Assembly: GCF_023101185.1 (NCBI RefSeq)
Contig: NZ_CP078077.1
Span: 186,001 to 250,000, forward strand
DNA length: 64,000 nt
Source: Microbacterium galbinum
Lineage (GTDB): Bacteria; Actinomycetota; Actinomycetes; Actinomycetales; Microbacteriaceae
Direction: 5' to 3'
Below the pieces are notes generated by a model that was given only the letters and a program-made list of their open reading frames with translations, had not been told where the DNA came from and searched no databases. Each line of letters begins with the position of its first letter. Within the stretch, counting starts at the first letter, position 1. A program made the translations under genes and the position numbers. Shown in pieces: positions 52,932 through 61,457 of the stretch.

Positions 52932-52940
52932 CGGGCGCGC

Positions 52941-53600
52941 TCAGCGGCGCATGATCTTGCGCGCCAGGCGCGTACCCAGCATCTGCACGAGATGCACGAA
53001 CACGACGATGAGGGCGATCGCCGCCCACATCACGACCGGTTCGAACTGACGGAAACCGTAGATCTGCGCGAACGCTCCGAGGCCGCCGCCACCGATCAGA
53101 CCGGCCATCGCGGTCATGTCGATGAGCGCGACCACGATGAACGTGTAGCCGAGGATGAGCGGGCCCAACGACTCGGGGATCGCGACGGTGAAGAGGATGC
53201 GGAGAGGGCCCGCGCCCATCGCGCGCGCCGCCTCGATGACACCGGGCGACACCGAGACGAGATGCTGCTCGACGATGCGTCCGATCGCGAAGGAGGCGGC
53301 GAGGGCGATGATGAAGGCTCCGGCCGTGGTGCCGATGCCGACGCCCACCACGACGCGGGCGAACGGTTGCGCGACGGCCATGAAGATGACGAACGGGATC
53401 GGACGGAAGATGTTCACCGCGAGGTTCGCGAGCATCGACACGGCGCGGTTCGGCAGCAGACCACCGGGGCGGGTGACGTAGAGGATGACGCCGATGAGGA
53501 GTCCGAGCACGCCGCCGAGGACGAGCGCGAACGACGTCATGTACAGCGTCTCGAGCGCGGCGGCCCAGAACTCGGGCATCAGTTCCTGCAGACGATCCAT
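52941..53600 (-). CDS. metI: Methionine ABC transporter permease
   Basis: 219 residues with five membrane helices. The coupling loop EAARAMGAGPLRILFTVAIP (EAA motif) precedes the late GLIGGGGLGAFAQIYG, typical of MetI. It starts at the base where metN stops (shared base at 53600). Works with MetN and the MetQ lipoprotein encoded upstream to import D/L-methionine. Confidence 0.93.
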   Translation of the reverse strand: MDRLQELMPEFWAAALETLYMTSFALVLGGVLGLLIGVILYVTRPGGLLPNRAVSMLANLAVNIFRPIPFVIFMAVAQPFARVVVGVGIGTTAGAFIIALAASFAIGRIVEQHLVSVSPGVIEAARAMGAGPLRILFTVAIPESLGPLILGYTFIVVALIDMTAMAGLIGGGGLGAFAQIYGFRQFEPVVMWAAIALIVVFVHLVQMLGTRLARKIMRR

Positions 53601-54643
53601 CAGCGGGCCTCCTCTCGTGCGATCTCGGTGACTTCGACGCGTTCGGCGATGGCCGCGAGGGTGCGGTCGATGGCGGCGCTCTCGCCGCGGATCGCCAGGG
53701 TCAGGTGACCGAAGGCGCGCCCGCGGATGTCGTTGATGCCGCCGTAGACGAGTTCGAAGTCGAGGCCGGCCGCAGCGAGATCGAGGAAGACCTGCGCCTG
53801 CGAGGAATCGCCGTCGCGGAACGAGAAGGTGACCAGGCGTCCGCGGTGGCGCTCACGCAGCACCGACAGCTCGGCCGGCGACGGAACGCCCTTGACCACC
53901 GTGCCGACGAAGCGCTGCGACGCAGGGTTCTGCGGGGCGGAGAAGACGTCGAAGACGTCGCCCTGCTCGATCACGCGGCCGTTCTCCATGACCGCGACCT
54001 TCGTGGCGATCGTCTGGATCACGTCCATCTCGTGCGTGATGACGACGATGGTGACGCCCTGCTCCTGGTTGACCCGCTTGAGCAGATCGAGCACCTCATG
54101 GGTCGTCTGCGGGTCGAGCGCGCTGGTCGCCTCGTCGGCGAGCAGGATCGCGGGGCCCGTGGCGAGGGCGCGGGCGATGCCCACGCGCTGCTTCTGACCT
54201 CCGGAGAGCTGCTCGGGGTAGGCCTTGGCCTTATCGGACAGACCGACGAACGAGAGCAGCTCGGTCACGCGGGCCTCGATGTCGGCCTTCGACCAGCCCG
54301 CGAGCTTGAGCGGATAGGCGACGTTCGCGCGCACCGTGCGCGAGGAGAACAGGTTGAACTGCTGGAAGATCATGCCGATGCCGCCGCGCACCTTGCGCAG
54401 TGCACTCTCGGAGAGCGAGGTGATGTCGACGCCGTCCACCAGGATCGTGCCGCCGGTGGCGGGTTCGAGGGCGTTGATCAGGCGCACCAGCGTCGACTTG
54501 CCGGCCCCCGAGTATCCGATGATGCCGAACACGTCGCCCTTCTCGATCGACAGGGTCACGTCGTCGACGGCGATGATCTCGGCGTCTCCCGGCACGCGGG
54601 AGGGATAGGCCTTCGACACGTTGGTCAGGCTCACGATCGGCAT
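53600..54643 (-). CDS. metN: Methionine ABC transporter ATP-binding protein
   Basis: 347 residues. Walker A GYSGAGKST, MIFQQFNLFSSRTV, signature LSGGQKQRVGIARAL and Walker B LLADEATSALDP. A C-terminal NIL domain (about residues 260-347) is the substrate-sensing domain that lets internal methionine inhibit transport. The ATG at 54643 fits the family; the frame further upstream covers the hairpin region after metQ. Confidence 0.94.
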   Translation of the reverse strand: MPIVSLTNVSKAYPSRVPGDAEIIAVDDVTLSIEKGDVFGIIGYSGAGKSTLVRLINALEPATGGTILVDGVDITSLSESALRKVRGGIGMIFQQFNLFSSRTVRANVAYPLKLAGWSKADIEARVTELLSFVGLSDKAKAYPEQLSGGQKQRVGIARALATGPAILLADEATSALDPQTTHEVLDLLKRVNQEQGVTIVVITHEMDVIQTIATKVAVMENGRVIEQGDVFDVFSAPQNPASQRFVGTVVKGVPSPAELSVLRERHRGRLVTFSFRDGDSSQAQVFLDLAAAGLDFELVYGGINDIRGRAFGHLTLAIRGESAAIDRTLAAIAERVEVTEIAREEAR

Positions 54644-54677
54644 GGAAGCTCCGGTGGGTGGGATGTCGGGAAACGAC

Positions 54678-54710
54678 GAATCGGGTGACGCACGAGGCGC
54701 CACCCGATTC
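54678..54710 (-). terminator. Hairpin between metQ and metN
   Basis: gaatcgggtg/cacccgattc 10-bp stem extended by 3 bp after one mismatch, with a 5-nt loop. It lies 32 bp after the metQ stop and 35 bp before the metN start. A likely attenuator favouring the binding protein. Confidence 0.6.
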
Positions 54711-54741
54711 TCTCGCATCAGGCGGGGTGTCCCCGCCGTGA

Positions 54742-55647
54742 TCACTTGTTCGCTGCGGTGTCCTTCTGGACCTTCTCGAGCGAGGCGACGAGGTCGGCGA
54801 CCGGCGTCTGCAGCGGCACCGCGGTGTCACCCGACGACTCGAGGAGTCCGGCCTGGACGGCCTCGTCGGTCTGGAAGATCTCGACGAGCTTGAGGTAGGT
54901 CTCGTTGTCGGCGTCTTCGGCGCGGGCGGCGAAGATGTTCACGTACGGCAGCGCGTTGGGGTCTTCCGGGTCGTCCTGGGCGATCGCGTCGCTGAAGGTG
55001 AGACCGGCGTCCTCGACGAAGTCGTTGTTGATGATCGCGGCTGCGACATCGGGCAGCGAGGTCGGGATGAGGGCGGCCTCGAGCGCGGTGACCTTGACCT
55101 TGCTCTTGTCGGTGTCGACGTCGGCGAGGTCGGAGAAGATGGTTCCGCCGCTCTTGAGCTCGACGAGGCCGGCCGACTGGAGCACGAGCAGGGCGCGTGC
55201 CTGGTTCGAGGCGTCGTCCGGAACGGCGACGGTCTCGCCCTCGGGGATGCTGTCGACGTCGTCGTACTTCTTGGAGTACAGGCCCAGCGGGTAGATCGCG
55301 GTGGAACCGATCGGGGTGAGATCCGAGCCCGAGTCCTCGTTGTAGCCGGCGAGGTACACGATGTGCTGGAACTGGTTGAGGTCGATCTCGCCCTCGGTCA
55401 GCGCGGGGTTCGGCTGCTCGTAGGAACCGAAGTCGACGAGCTCGACCGTGATGCCCTCTTCCGCAGCCGCCTCGACGAAGGCGGGCCACTGCGGGTCGCC
55501 CTTGCCGACGACGCCGATCTTGACGACCTCGTTCTCGGACGAACCCGAGTCGGAGCCGGCATCGGTGGACGTGGCGCATCCGGCGAGCGCGACGAAGAGC
55601 GGGACCGCGGCGAGCGCGGCGATGATGGACGTGGTACGACGGGACAT
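54742..55647 (-). CDS. metQ: Methionine-binding lipoprotein
   Basis: 301 residues. Signal peptide and lipobox LAGC with lipidated Cys24, then the NlpA/MetQ fold: VVKIGVVGKGDPQWPAFV, then DFGSYEQPNPALTEGEIDLNQFQH split by short loops, and PLGLYSKKY. Captures methionine outside the cell. The 146 bp upstream contain a TAACGT -10 candidate about 44 bp before the start but no recognisable SAM riboswitch. Confidence 0.93.
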   Translation of the reverse strand: MSRRTTSIIAALAAVPLFVALAGCATSTDAGSDSGSSENEVVKIGVVGKGDPQWPAFVEAAAEEGITVELVDFGSYEQPNPALTEGEIDLNQFQHIVYLAGYNEDSGSDLTPIGSTAIYPLGLYSKKYDDVDSIPEGETVAVPDDASNQARALLVLQSAGLVELKSGGTIFSDLADVDTDKSKVKVTALEAALIPTSLPDVAAAIINNDFVEDAGLTFSDAIAQDDPEDPNALPYVNIFAARAEDADNETYLKLVEIFQTDEAVQAGLLESSGDTAVPLQTPVADLVASLEKVQKDTAANK

Positions 55648-55733
55648 GATGTGTGCGAGTTCCTCTCTCAGGGACTCCCATACGTTAGGCAGGTGCGACG
55701 CCGGGCGCGGAATCGACTGTCACACAGCGTCAC

Positions 55734-55763
55734 CGGGCCCGACGGCCGCGCGTGTCGGGCCCG
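55734..55763 (-). terminator. Terminator of the antiporter gene
   Basis: 10-bp perfect stem cgggcccgac/gtcgggcccg with a 10-nt GC-rich loop, 31 bp after the stop at 55794 on the minus strand. Confidence 0.6.
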
Positions 55764-55793
55764 TACGGAGCGCGTCGTCTCCTCCGACGTCGG

Positions 55794-57542
55794 TCAGTCG
55801 AACTCCTCGATCCCCTGCAGGCGCACCTGCTCGAGGTCGAGGCGGGCGGCGATGCGCCGCACCACGATGTCATCGACGGTGCCGGAGCGGCGCAGGCCGA
55901 TCAGCACCTCGCGCTTGCGGTCGAGGAGAGCGAGCTTGAGCCGGGTGTGCTCCTCGTGGCGCACGAGGGGCGAGCGCTGCAGCACGTCGACGTCGGTGGA
56001 GGTCGCGATCATCTGCAGGGTGGTGCCGTCGACGGCATCCGTCACTCCCCCGACGCCCAGTGCATCGTCGAGGGCATCGGATACCGGGGCGCCGGGCACC
56101 GTCGTGTCGGGGGCGTCGAGCAGGGCGTCGAGTTCGCGCGCCTCGGCGTCGACGAGCGCCTGCTCGCGGGCCAGCGCCTTCGCGTTGGCGAGCTCGAGCA
56201 TCTGGTATCCCTCGGAGCGCACGCGATCGCGCACCTCCTGACCGATGCCGTGCTCGGCGGCGAGATCATCGAGCGCCGAGAGCGCGGCGCCCGAGATCGC
56301 TCGTTCGGCGAGCTCGTACTCCTCCTGCTCGGCGTGGTCGACCGGCATCCGCGCCCAGCGCACGACCGCCGGCAGCAGCGGGCCCTGCACGAGCAGGCTG
56401 AGGAGGATGACGCCGGCGGTCACGAACACGACCTCGTCACGACCCGACGACCCCTCGGCGAGACTCGTCGGCACCGACAGCGCGATCGCCAGCGACACCG
56501 CGCCGCGCATACCGGCGACGGTCGAGACCACGCGCGACCGGGCGCGCAGACCGCGCGGCGGTCGGGTGGCGGGCCGTTGGAAGAACCCGGTGAAGAACTG
56601 GAAGAGGTAGCGCACGACCACGAGTGTCGCCCAGACGGCGATCGAGGTGAGCACGAGCCAGCCGATCATCGCGGCCGAGATCTCGTGGACGACGTACTGC
56701 ACCTCGAGACCGATGAGGATGAACAGCGCGCCGTTGAGCAGGAACACCCCGAACGGCCAGACCGCGTCGGACTGGCGGCGGGAGGATGCCGTCGTCACGC
56801 GCGGCGAGACGTACGAGGCGATGAGTCCCGCGACGACCACGGCGAGCACGCCCGAGGCGTGGATCAGCTCGGCGACGAGGAACGCGGAGAACGGGATGAG
56901 CAGCATCGTGACGTTGATGACCGCCGTGCGATTCGACTGGCGCAGCACCAGTACGCCGAGCATCGCGATCACGACACCCGCGGCGATGCCGCCCACGTAG
57001 GAGACGAGCACCGTCCAGGTGACCGACCACGGGGTGACCTGGCCGCCGACGGCGAGCGAGACGGCGATGGCGTAGAGCACCAGCGCGGTGCCGTCGTTGG
57101 TGAGGCTCTCGGCCTTCAGCTTCATGAACATGCGCCGCGGCAGCAGGCGGCCGAGGGCCGCGACCGCGGTGGCGTCCGGCGGGGCGACCGCGGCACCGAG
57201 GATGAGGGCGATCTCCCACGGCATGCCGAACAGCACGCCGACGCCGGCGACCGCGAAGGCGGAGGCGACGACCAGGAGCGTGCTCATCGGGAGGATGTAC
57301 CGGAAGTCGCGGCGGATCGACCGCAGCGACGTCGTCAGGCTCTCCCAGAACAGCATCACCGGCAGGAACAGCAGCAGCACGGTCTCGGGCGGCAGCTGCA
57401 CCTCGCGCAACGCCGGCACGAAGCCGAGCAGAAGCCCGAAGACGACGAGCACCAGTGGGAGCGCCAGCCGCACCCGCGGTGCGATCAGAGTGCCGACGAG
57501 AATCGTGAGTCCGAGCAGGACCGTGACCTCGAGTCCTTCCAT
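55794..57542 (-). CDS. Na+/H+ antiporter of the CPA1 (NhaP/YjcE-like) family
   Basis: 582 residues. About 12 membrane segments in the first 400 residues, with the cation site segment GAAVAPPDATAVAALGR and the SLTNDGTALVLYAI motif carrying the conserved aspartate. A cytoplasmic C-terminal region of about 170 residues is helical and charged. Exchanges Na+ or K+ for protons across the membrane. The ATG at 57542 follows gggaggta. Transcribed alone. Confidence 0.9.
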   Translation of the reverse strand: MEGLEVTVLLGLTILVGTLIAPRVRLALPLVLVVFGLLLGFVPALREVQLPPETVLLLFLPVMLFWESLTTSLRSIRRDFRYILPMSTLLVVASAFAVAGVGVLFGMPWEIALILGAAVAPPDATAVAALGRLLPRRMFMKLKAESLTNDGTALVLYAIAVSLAVGGQVTPWSVTWTVLVSYVGGIAAGVVIAMLGVLVLRQSNRTAVINVTMLLIPFSAFLVAELIHASGVLAVVVAGLIASYVSPRVTTASSRRQSDAVWPFGVFLLNGALFILIGLEVQYVVHEISAAMIGWLVLTSIAVWATLVVVRYLFQFFTGFFQRPATRPPRGLRARSRVVSTVAGMRGAVSLAIALSVPTSLAEGSSGRDEVVFVTAGVILLSLLVQGPLLPAVVRWARMPVDHAEQEEYELAERAISGAALSALDDLAAEHGIGQEVRDRVRSEGYQMLELANAKALAREQALVDAEARELDALLDAPDTTVPGAPVSDALDDALGVGGVTDAVDGTTLQMIATSTDVDVLQRSPLVRHEEHTRLKLALLDRKREVLIGLRRSGTVDDIVVRRIAARLDLEQVRLQGIEEFD

Positions 57543-57709
57543 GTGTACCTCCCGGTGCCGCAGAATCGTGCTGTGCGACACCGGCCGGCGTCAGACCCCG
57601 CCCAGAGCACAGCGCGTCGCAAGGCAAAGGTATTCCCGCAGCACCGAGATCACCAGGTACTGACGGTCCCTGGTTCGCACGCCCGGTTCCGATGCGGGTC
57701 GGGCGGGCG

Positions 57710-59533
57710 TCAGCCGATCTGCTCGGTGAGCTCGAACCAGCGCAGCTCGAGCTCTTCGATCTCCGCCTCCTGCGCGCTGATCTTCGACATCTTCTCGCCG
57801 AGACCCGCGTAGTCGGCCTGGTCGTGCTCCGCGAGTGCGTGCTTGGCGGCATCCACCTGCTGCGTCAGCTTCTGGATGCGGCGCTCGAGGGCGGAGACCT
57901 CCTTCTGCGCGGTGCGCAGGGCGGCACCGTCGAGAGCGGATGCCGTCGACGCGGCCGTGCTCGTCGCGGCCTTCACCGCCTGACCCTTCTCGGCATTCGA
58001 GGTCTGGAGGTGGCGCAGACGCAGGTACTCGTCGACGCCGCCGGGCAAATGACGCAGGTGCCCGTCGAGGATCGCGAACTGCTGGTCGGTGACGCGCTCG
58101 AGGAAGTAGCGGTCGTGGCTGACCACGAGGAGGGTGCCCGACCAGGAATCGAGGAGGTCTTCGATCGCGGCGAGCATGTCGGTGTCGAGGTCGTTGGTGG
58201 GCTCGTCGAGGATCAGCACGTTGGGCTGGTCGAGGAGCACGAGCAGGAGCTGCAGGCGGCGCTGCTGGCCACCCGAGAGGTCCTTGACCGGCGTCGAGAG
58301 CTGGGCGGACGAGAAGCCGAGGCGCTCGAGGAGCTGCCCCGGCGTGAGGTCCTGCGCCTTCGAGCCGGCACCCAGCGTGTACGAGGTGCGCAGGCCCGAG
58401 ATGATCACGCGCACCGGGTCGTTCCAGTACTGGTCGAGCTCGTCGAGGCGCTGCGTCAGCGTCTGCACCTTCACGGTCGTGCCGCGCTTGACGCGGCCGA
58501 CCGTCGGCTCGACGGTTCCCGAGATCAGGCCCAGCAGCGTGGACTTGCCCGCGCCGTTCACGCCCAGGATGCCGGTGCGCTCGCCCGGAGCGATGCGCCA
58601 TTCGACATCGCGCAGCACCGTCTTCTCGCCGCCGTCGACGGTCGGGTACGTCACGCCCACGTCGAGGAGGTCGACGACGTCCTTGCCGAGCCGCGACACG
58701 GCGAGCGACTGCAGCGATACCTTGTCGCGGATCTCCGGCACGTCGGCGATGAGCTCGTTGGCCGCGTCGATGCGGAACTTGGGCTTGCTCGTGCGCGCGG
58801 GGGCTCCGCGGCGGAGCCACGCGAGCTCCTTGCGGGCGAGGTTCTGGCGCTTCGCCTCGGTGGCGGCGGCCATGCGGTCGCGCTCGACGCGCTGCAGGAT
58901 GTACGCCGCGTACCCGCCCTCGAACGGCTCGACGATGCGGTCGTGCACCTCCCAGGTCTCGGTGCAGATCTCATCGAGGAACCACCGGTCGTGGGTCACG
59001 ACCATCAGGGCGCCCGAGTTGGTGGCCCAGCGCTTCTTGAGGTGCCCGGCGAGCCACGTGATCGCCTCGACGTCGAGGTGGTTGGTCGGCTCGTCGAGGG
59101 CGATGACGTCCCAGTCGCCGGCGAGGAGGCGGGCGAGCGAGACGCGGCGGCGCTGACCACCGCTGAGGGAGCCGATCTCGGCATCCCACGGGAGGTCGGT
59201 CAGCAGTCCCTCGATCACGTCGCGGGTGCGAGCGTCGCCCGCCCACTCGTACTCGGGGGTGTCGCCCACGACGGCCTGACTGATCGTGAGGTCGTCGGGG
59301 AGCGTGTCTGCCTGATCGAGCACGCCGATCGTGGTTCCGCCGCGCACCGTGACGCGACCCGAGTTCGGTTCCTTGATGCCCGCGAGCATGCCGAGCAGGC
59401 TCGACTTGCCGTCGCCGTTGCGGCCGACGATGCCGATGCGATCCCCCTCCTCGATGCCGAGCGTCACGGAGTCGAAGACGACCCTCGTCGGATATTCGAG
59501 GTGCAGGGCCTCGGCCCCCAGAAGATGTGCCAT
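57710..59533 (-). CDS. ABC-F family ATP-binding protein (Uup-like)
   Basis: 607 residues without membrane segments. Two full nucleotide-binding domains: Walker A GRNGDGKSS and GVNGAGKST, signatures SLSGGQRRRVSLARLL and DLSGGQQRRLQLLLVL, Walker B DEPTNHLD and DEPTNDLD. The interdomain linker (about 230-290) is basic. A C-terminal coiled coil (about 545-605, KEVSALERRIQKLTQQV) suggests the Uup type, which binds DNA or ribosomes; antibiotic-protection ABC-F proteins are another option. The ATG at 59533 is 10 nt after a TACCCT box, so the leader is very short. Confidence 0.9.
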   Translation of the reverse strand: MAHLLGAEALHLEYPTRVVFDSVTLGIEEGDRIGIVGRNGDGKSSLLGMLAGIKEPNSGRVTVRGGTTIGVLDQADTLPDDLTISQAVVGDTPEYEWAGDARTRDVIEGLLTDLPWDAEIGSLSGGQRRRVSLARLLAGDWDVIALDEPTNHLDVEAITWLAGHLKKRWATNSGALMVVTHDRWFLDEICTETWEVHDRIVEPFEGGYAAYILQRVERDRMAAATEAKRQNLARKELAWLRRGAPARTSKPKFRIDAANELIADVPEIRDKVSLQSLAVSRLGKDVVDLLDVGVTYPTVDGGEKTVLRDVEWRIAPGERTGILGVNGAGKSTLLGLISGTVEPTVGRVKRGTTVKVQTLTQRLDELDQYWNDPVRVIISGLRTSYTLGAGSKAQDLTPGQLLERLGFSSAQLSTPVKDLSGGQQRRLQLLLVLLDQPNVLILDEPTNDLDTDMLAAIEDLLDSWSGTLLVVSHDRYFLERVTDQQFAILDGHLRHLPGGVDEYLRLRHLQTSNAEKGQAVKAATSTAASTASALDGAALRTAQKEVSALERRIQKLTQQVDAAKHALAEHDQADYAGLGEKMSKISAQEAEIEELELRWFELTEQIG

Positions 59534-59543
59534 GTCACTGTCC

Positions 59544-59549
59544 AGGGTA
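59544..59549 (-). promoter_or_regulatory. -10 element of the ABC-F gene
   Basis: TACCCT on the minus strand, 10 nt before the ATG; a leader of about 3-4 nt is predicted. Confidence 0.4.
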
Positions 59550-59565
59550 ACCGGGTGCGCGGGGG

Positions 59566-61257
59566 TCAGCGCACGCTGCTGCGTCGCCGGCGGGCGAGCA
59601 GCGCGGCCCCTCCGCCGAGGAGCACTGCGGCGCTCGCGGCGAGGGCGATCGGGGCGATGGCCCCGGCGTCCGCTCCCGTGTCGGCCAGGCGGTCGTCCGG
59701 AGCGGTCGCCCCGCCGGACGGGGCCGCGACGACCTCGACCGGCGCCCAACCGATGAGGGCGCCGTCGGTGGCGTAGACGGCGACGCGGTGCGCCCCGAGC
59801 GCGGCATCCGTCGGAACGATCGCCTGCACGATGCCGGCAGACGAGGCCGCGAGCGTGCCGAGGTGGGCGGGGTCGGAGAAGAGGTAGACGTCGACGGTTG
59901 CGCCCGCGAGGTCGGTCCCGAGCGAGAGATCGAAGGGCGCCCCCTGCGCGACGGTGGCCGGTGCGGTGACGGGGCCGCGGTTGTCGTCGGTGAGGTCGTG
60001 GGCCGACGGGGAGGCGGGCGCCTCCGGGGCGACCGTCACGGTGAGCGTGGCGGGCTCGGTCGCGGACTCGCCCACGGCGTTGGTGAAGACCGCGCGATAG
60101 CGGGTGCCGGAGGCGGATGCCGGGACGGCGTCGATCGAGAGGGTGGGGGCGGCGGCATCCGGGATCGTCACCCAGTCACCGGCATCCGGCAGCTGCGTCT
60201 GCCAGATCACCGTGGGTTCGGGGGTTCCCGTCGCCATGGCGGTGAAGGTCGCGGTCGCGCCCTCGGGGATCTCGGCATCCGACGGCTGCGTGACGATCTG
60301 CGGGGCGACGTCCTGCTGCTCCGGCAGGGAGGTTCCCGGAATGTCGGTGCCGGGCGCTGCGTAGATGAATCGCAGGCCGCGGCTGAACGCCGCTCCGATC
60401 ACCGAGAGGTGGGTCTCGTCGTCGAAGACCGTGGCGCCCAGTTCGAGTCCGTCGTAGGCGCGGGCGGCGAGCGTGTGCGCGAAGCTCGTCATGTCGCTGG
60501 TCATCGGGAACCCTGAGGTCGTCTCCTCGAGCTCTCCGACCGAGAGGAAGACGCGCGCGTCAAGCGCGTCGTGCGTCTCGGCGTAGTCGGCCTCCATGTC
60601 GAGGATCGTGCGGTCGTCCCACCAGATCGATGGGCTCGCGATGACGAACCGGTGGAAGAGTCCGTCGTTGTGGAGCAGTGCATAGGTGGCGAAGAGACCG
60701 CCGAAGGAATGGCCCATGAGTGCGCGGTCGGCGGGGTCGGCTCGGAACTCGCTCTCGATCTGCGGGACGAGTTCGGATCTCAGGAAGTCGAGGAACTCGG
60801 GAGCACCGCCGGTGGGCACGTCGGCCGTGATCTCGGTCGGGGTGAGATCGAGCGTGCGGCGCACTCCGGAGGCCGCGAAGCCCTGGCCGGGGTCGTCGTA
60901 CCCGATGCCGACGACCATCGTGCCCGGCGCGTTCAATCGGGCGGTCTCGACGGCCATCCCGAACTCGGCGTTCGCGTCGGTGACGTAGAGGACGCGGTAC
61001 GGATCGCCGTTCTCGTCGTAGTTCGCCGGGAGGGCGACCGAGATCTTGTAGTCGCGGCCGGCGGCGGAGGTGGTCGTCCACGTCTGGACGTCGCGGATGA
61101 AGTCGTCGGGGCTTTCGGCCGAGGCGGCTACGGTGTGGGTGACGGGTGGGGAGGACGACGCGGGCGTGTCGGTCGCGGCGGCGAGCGCCAGGGTCGCGCC
61201 CGCCGTGAGTGCGATCGCGGTCGGGATGCCGAGCAGTCGGCGGAGGTCGAATCTCAT
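59566..61257 (-). CDS. Secreted esterase-like protein with Ig-like domain and LAxTG sorting signal
   Basis: 563 residues. A signal peptide (about 1-28) is followed by an esterase D/Fes-type alpha/beta hydrolase domain (about 50-310) with the elbow GHSFGG and SPSIWWDDR. An immunoglobulin-like domain (about 325-420, PQIVTQPSDAEIPEGATATF) and another beta-rich domain come next. The end is LADTGADAG, a hydrophobic stretch and RRRRSSVR, the LAxTG motif recognised by class E sortases of high-GC actinobacteria. It should be covalently attached to the cell wall. Possible substrates include siderophore esters or acyl esters; undetermined. Confidence 0.85.
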   Translation of the reverse strand: MRFDLRRLLGIPTAIALTAGATLALAAATDTPASSSPPVTHTVAASAESPDDFIRDVQTWTTTSAAGRDYKISVALPANYDENGDPYRVLYVTDANAEFGMAVETARLNAPGTMVVGIGYDDPGQGFAASGVRRTLDLTPTEITADVPTGGAPEFLDFLRSELVPQIESEFRADPADRALMGHSFGGLFATYALLHNDGLFHRFVIASPSIWWDDRTILDMEADYAETHDALDARVFLSVGELEETTSGFPMTSDMTSFAHTLAARAYDGLELGATVFDDETHLSVIGAAFSRGLRFIYAAPGTDIPGTSLPEQQDVAPQIVTQPSDAEIPEGATATFTAMATGTPEPTVIWQTQLPDAGDWVTIPDAAAPTLSIDAVPASASGTRYRAVFTNAVGESATEPATLTVTVAPEAPASPSAHDLTDDNRGPVTAPATVAQGAPFDLSLGTDLAGATVDVYLFSDPAHLGTLAASSAGIVQAIVPTDAALGAHRVAVYATDGALIGWAPVEVVAAPSGGATAPDDRLADTGADAGAIAPIALAASAAVLLGGGAALLARRRRSSVR

Positions 61258-61275
61258 GTCGTTTTCCCCTTCATC

Positions 61276-61305
61276 GGATGCCGCTGGATACCGCTGGATA
61301 CCGCT
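61276..61305. repeat. Three tandem 10-bp units upstream of the surface esterase gene
   Basis: ggatgccgct, ggataccgct, ggataccgct in a row, 19 bp upstream of the start at 61257. The 200-bp gap between this gene and the HNH gene otherwise holds only promoters; a TATGTT -10 candidate for the HNH gene lies at 61420-61425. Confidence 0.75.
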
Positions 61306-61457
61306 GGTGGGAAGCCACGGTAGAGGTGGCTGCGCTCGTCGGACATGTGAGGTCGGCCCAGAGCTGCGGTGCGGCGCTGTGGGGAACCTCCGGTCCGATT
61401 GGCGACGATTCTTGGTCTATATGTTCGAATGTCGGTGGTCTGTGATGGGCTGTTCGC

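Noticed and set aside
55648..55793. SAM or S-box riboswitch before metQ
   Set aside because: The 146-bp gap shows a promoter-like -10 and the terminator of the upstream gene but none of the conserved SAM riboswitch core sequences.
61418..61430. LexA (SOS) box upstream of the HNH gene
   Set aside because: A GTTCGA half-site is present at 61423-61428, but the expected TCGAAC partner four bases upstream is absent.
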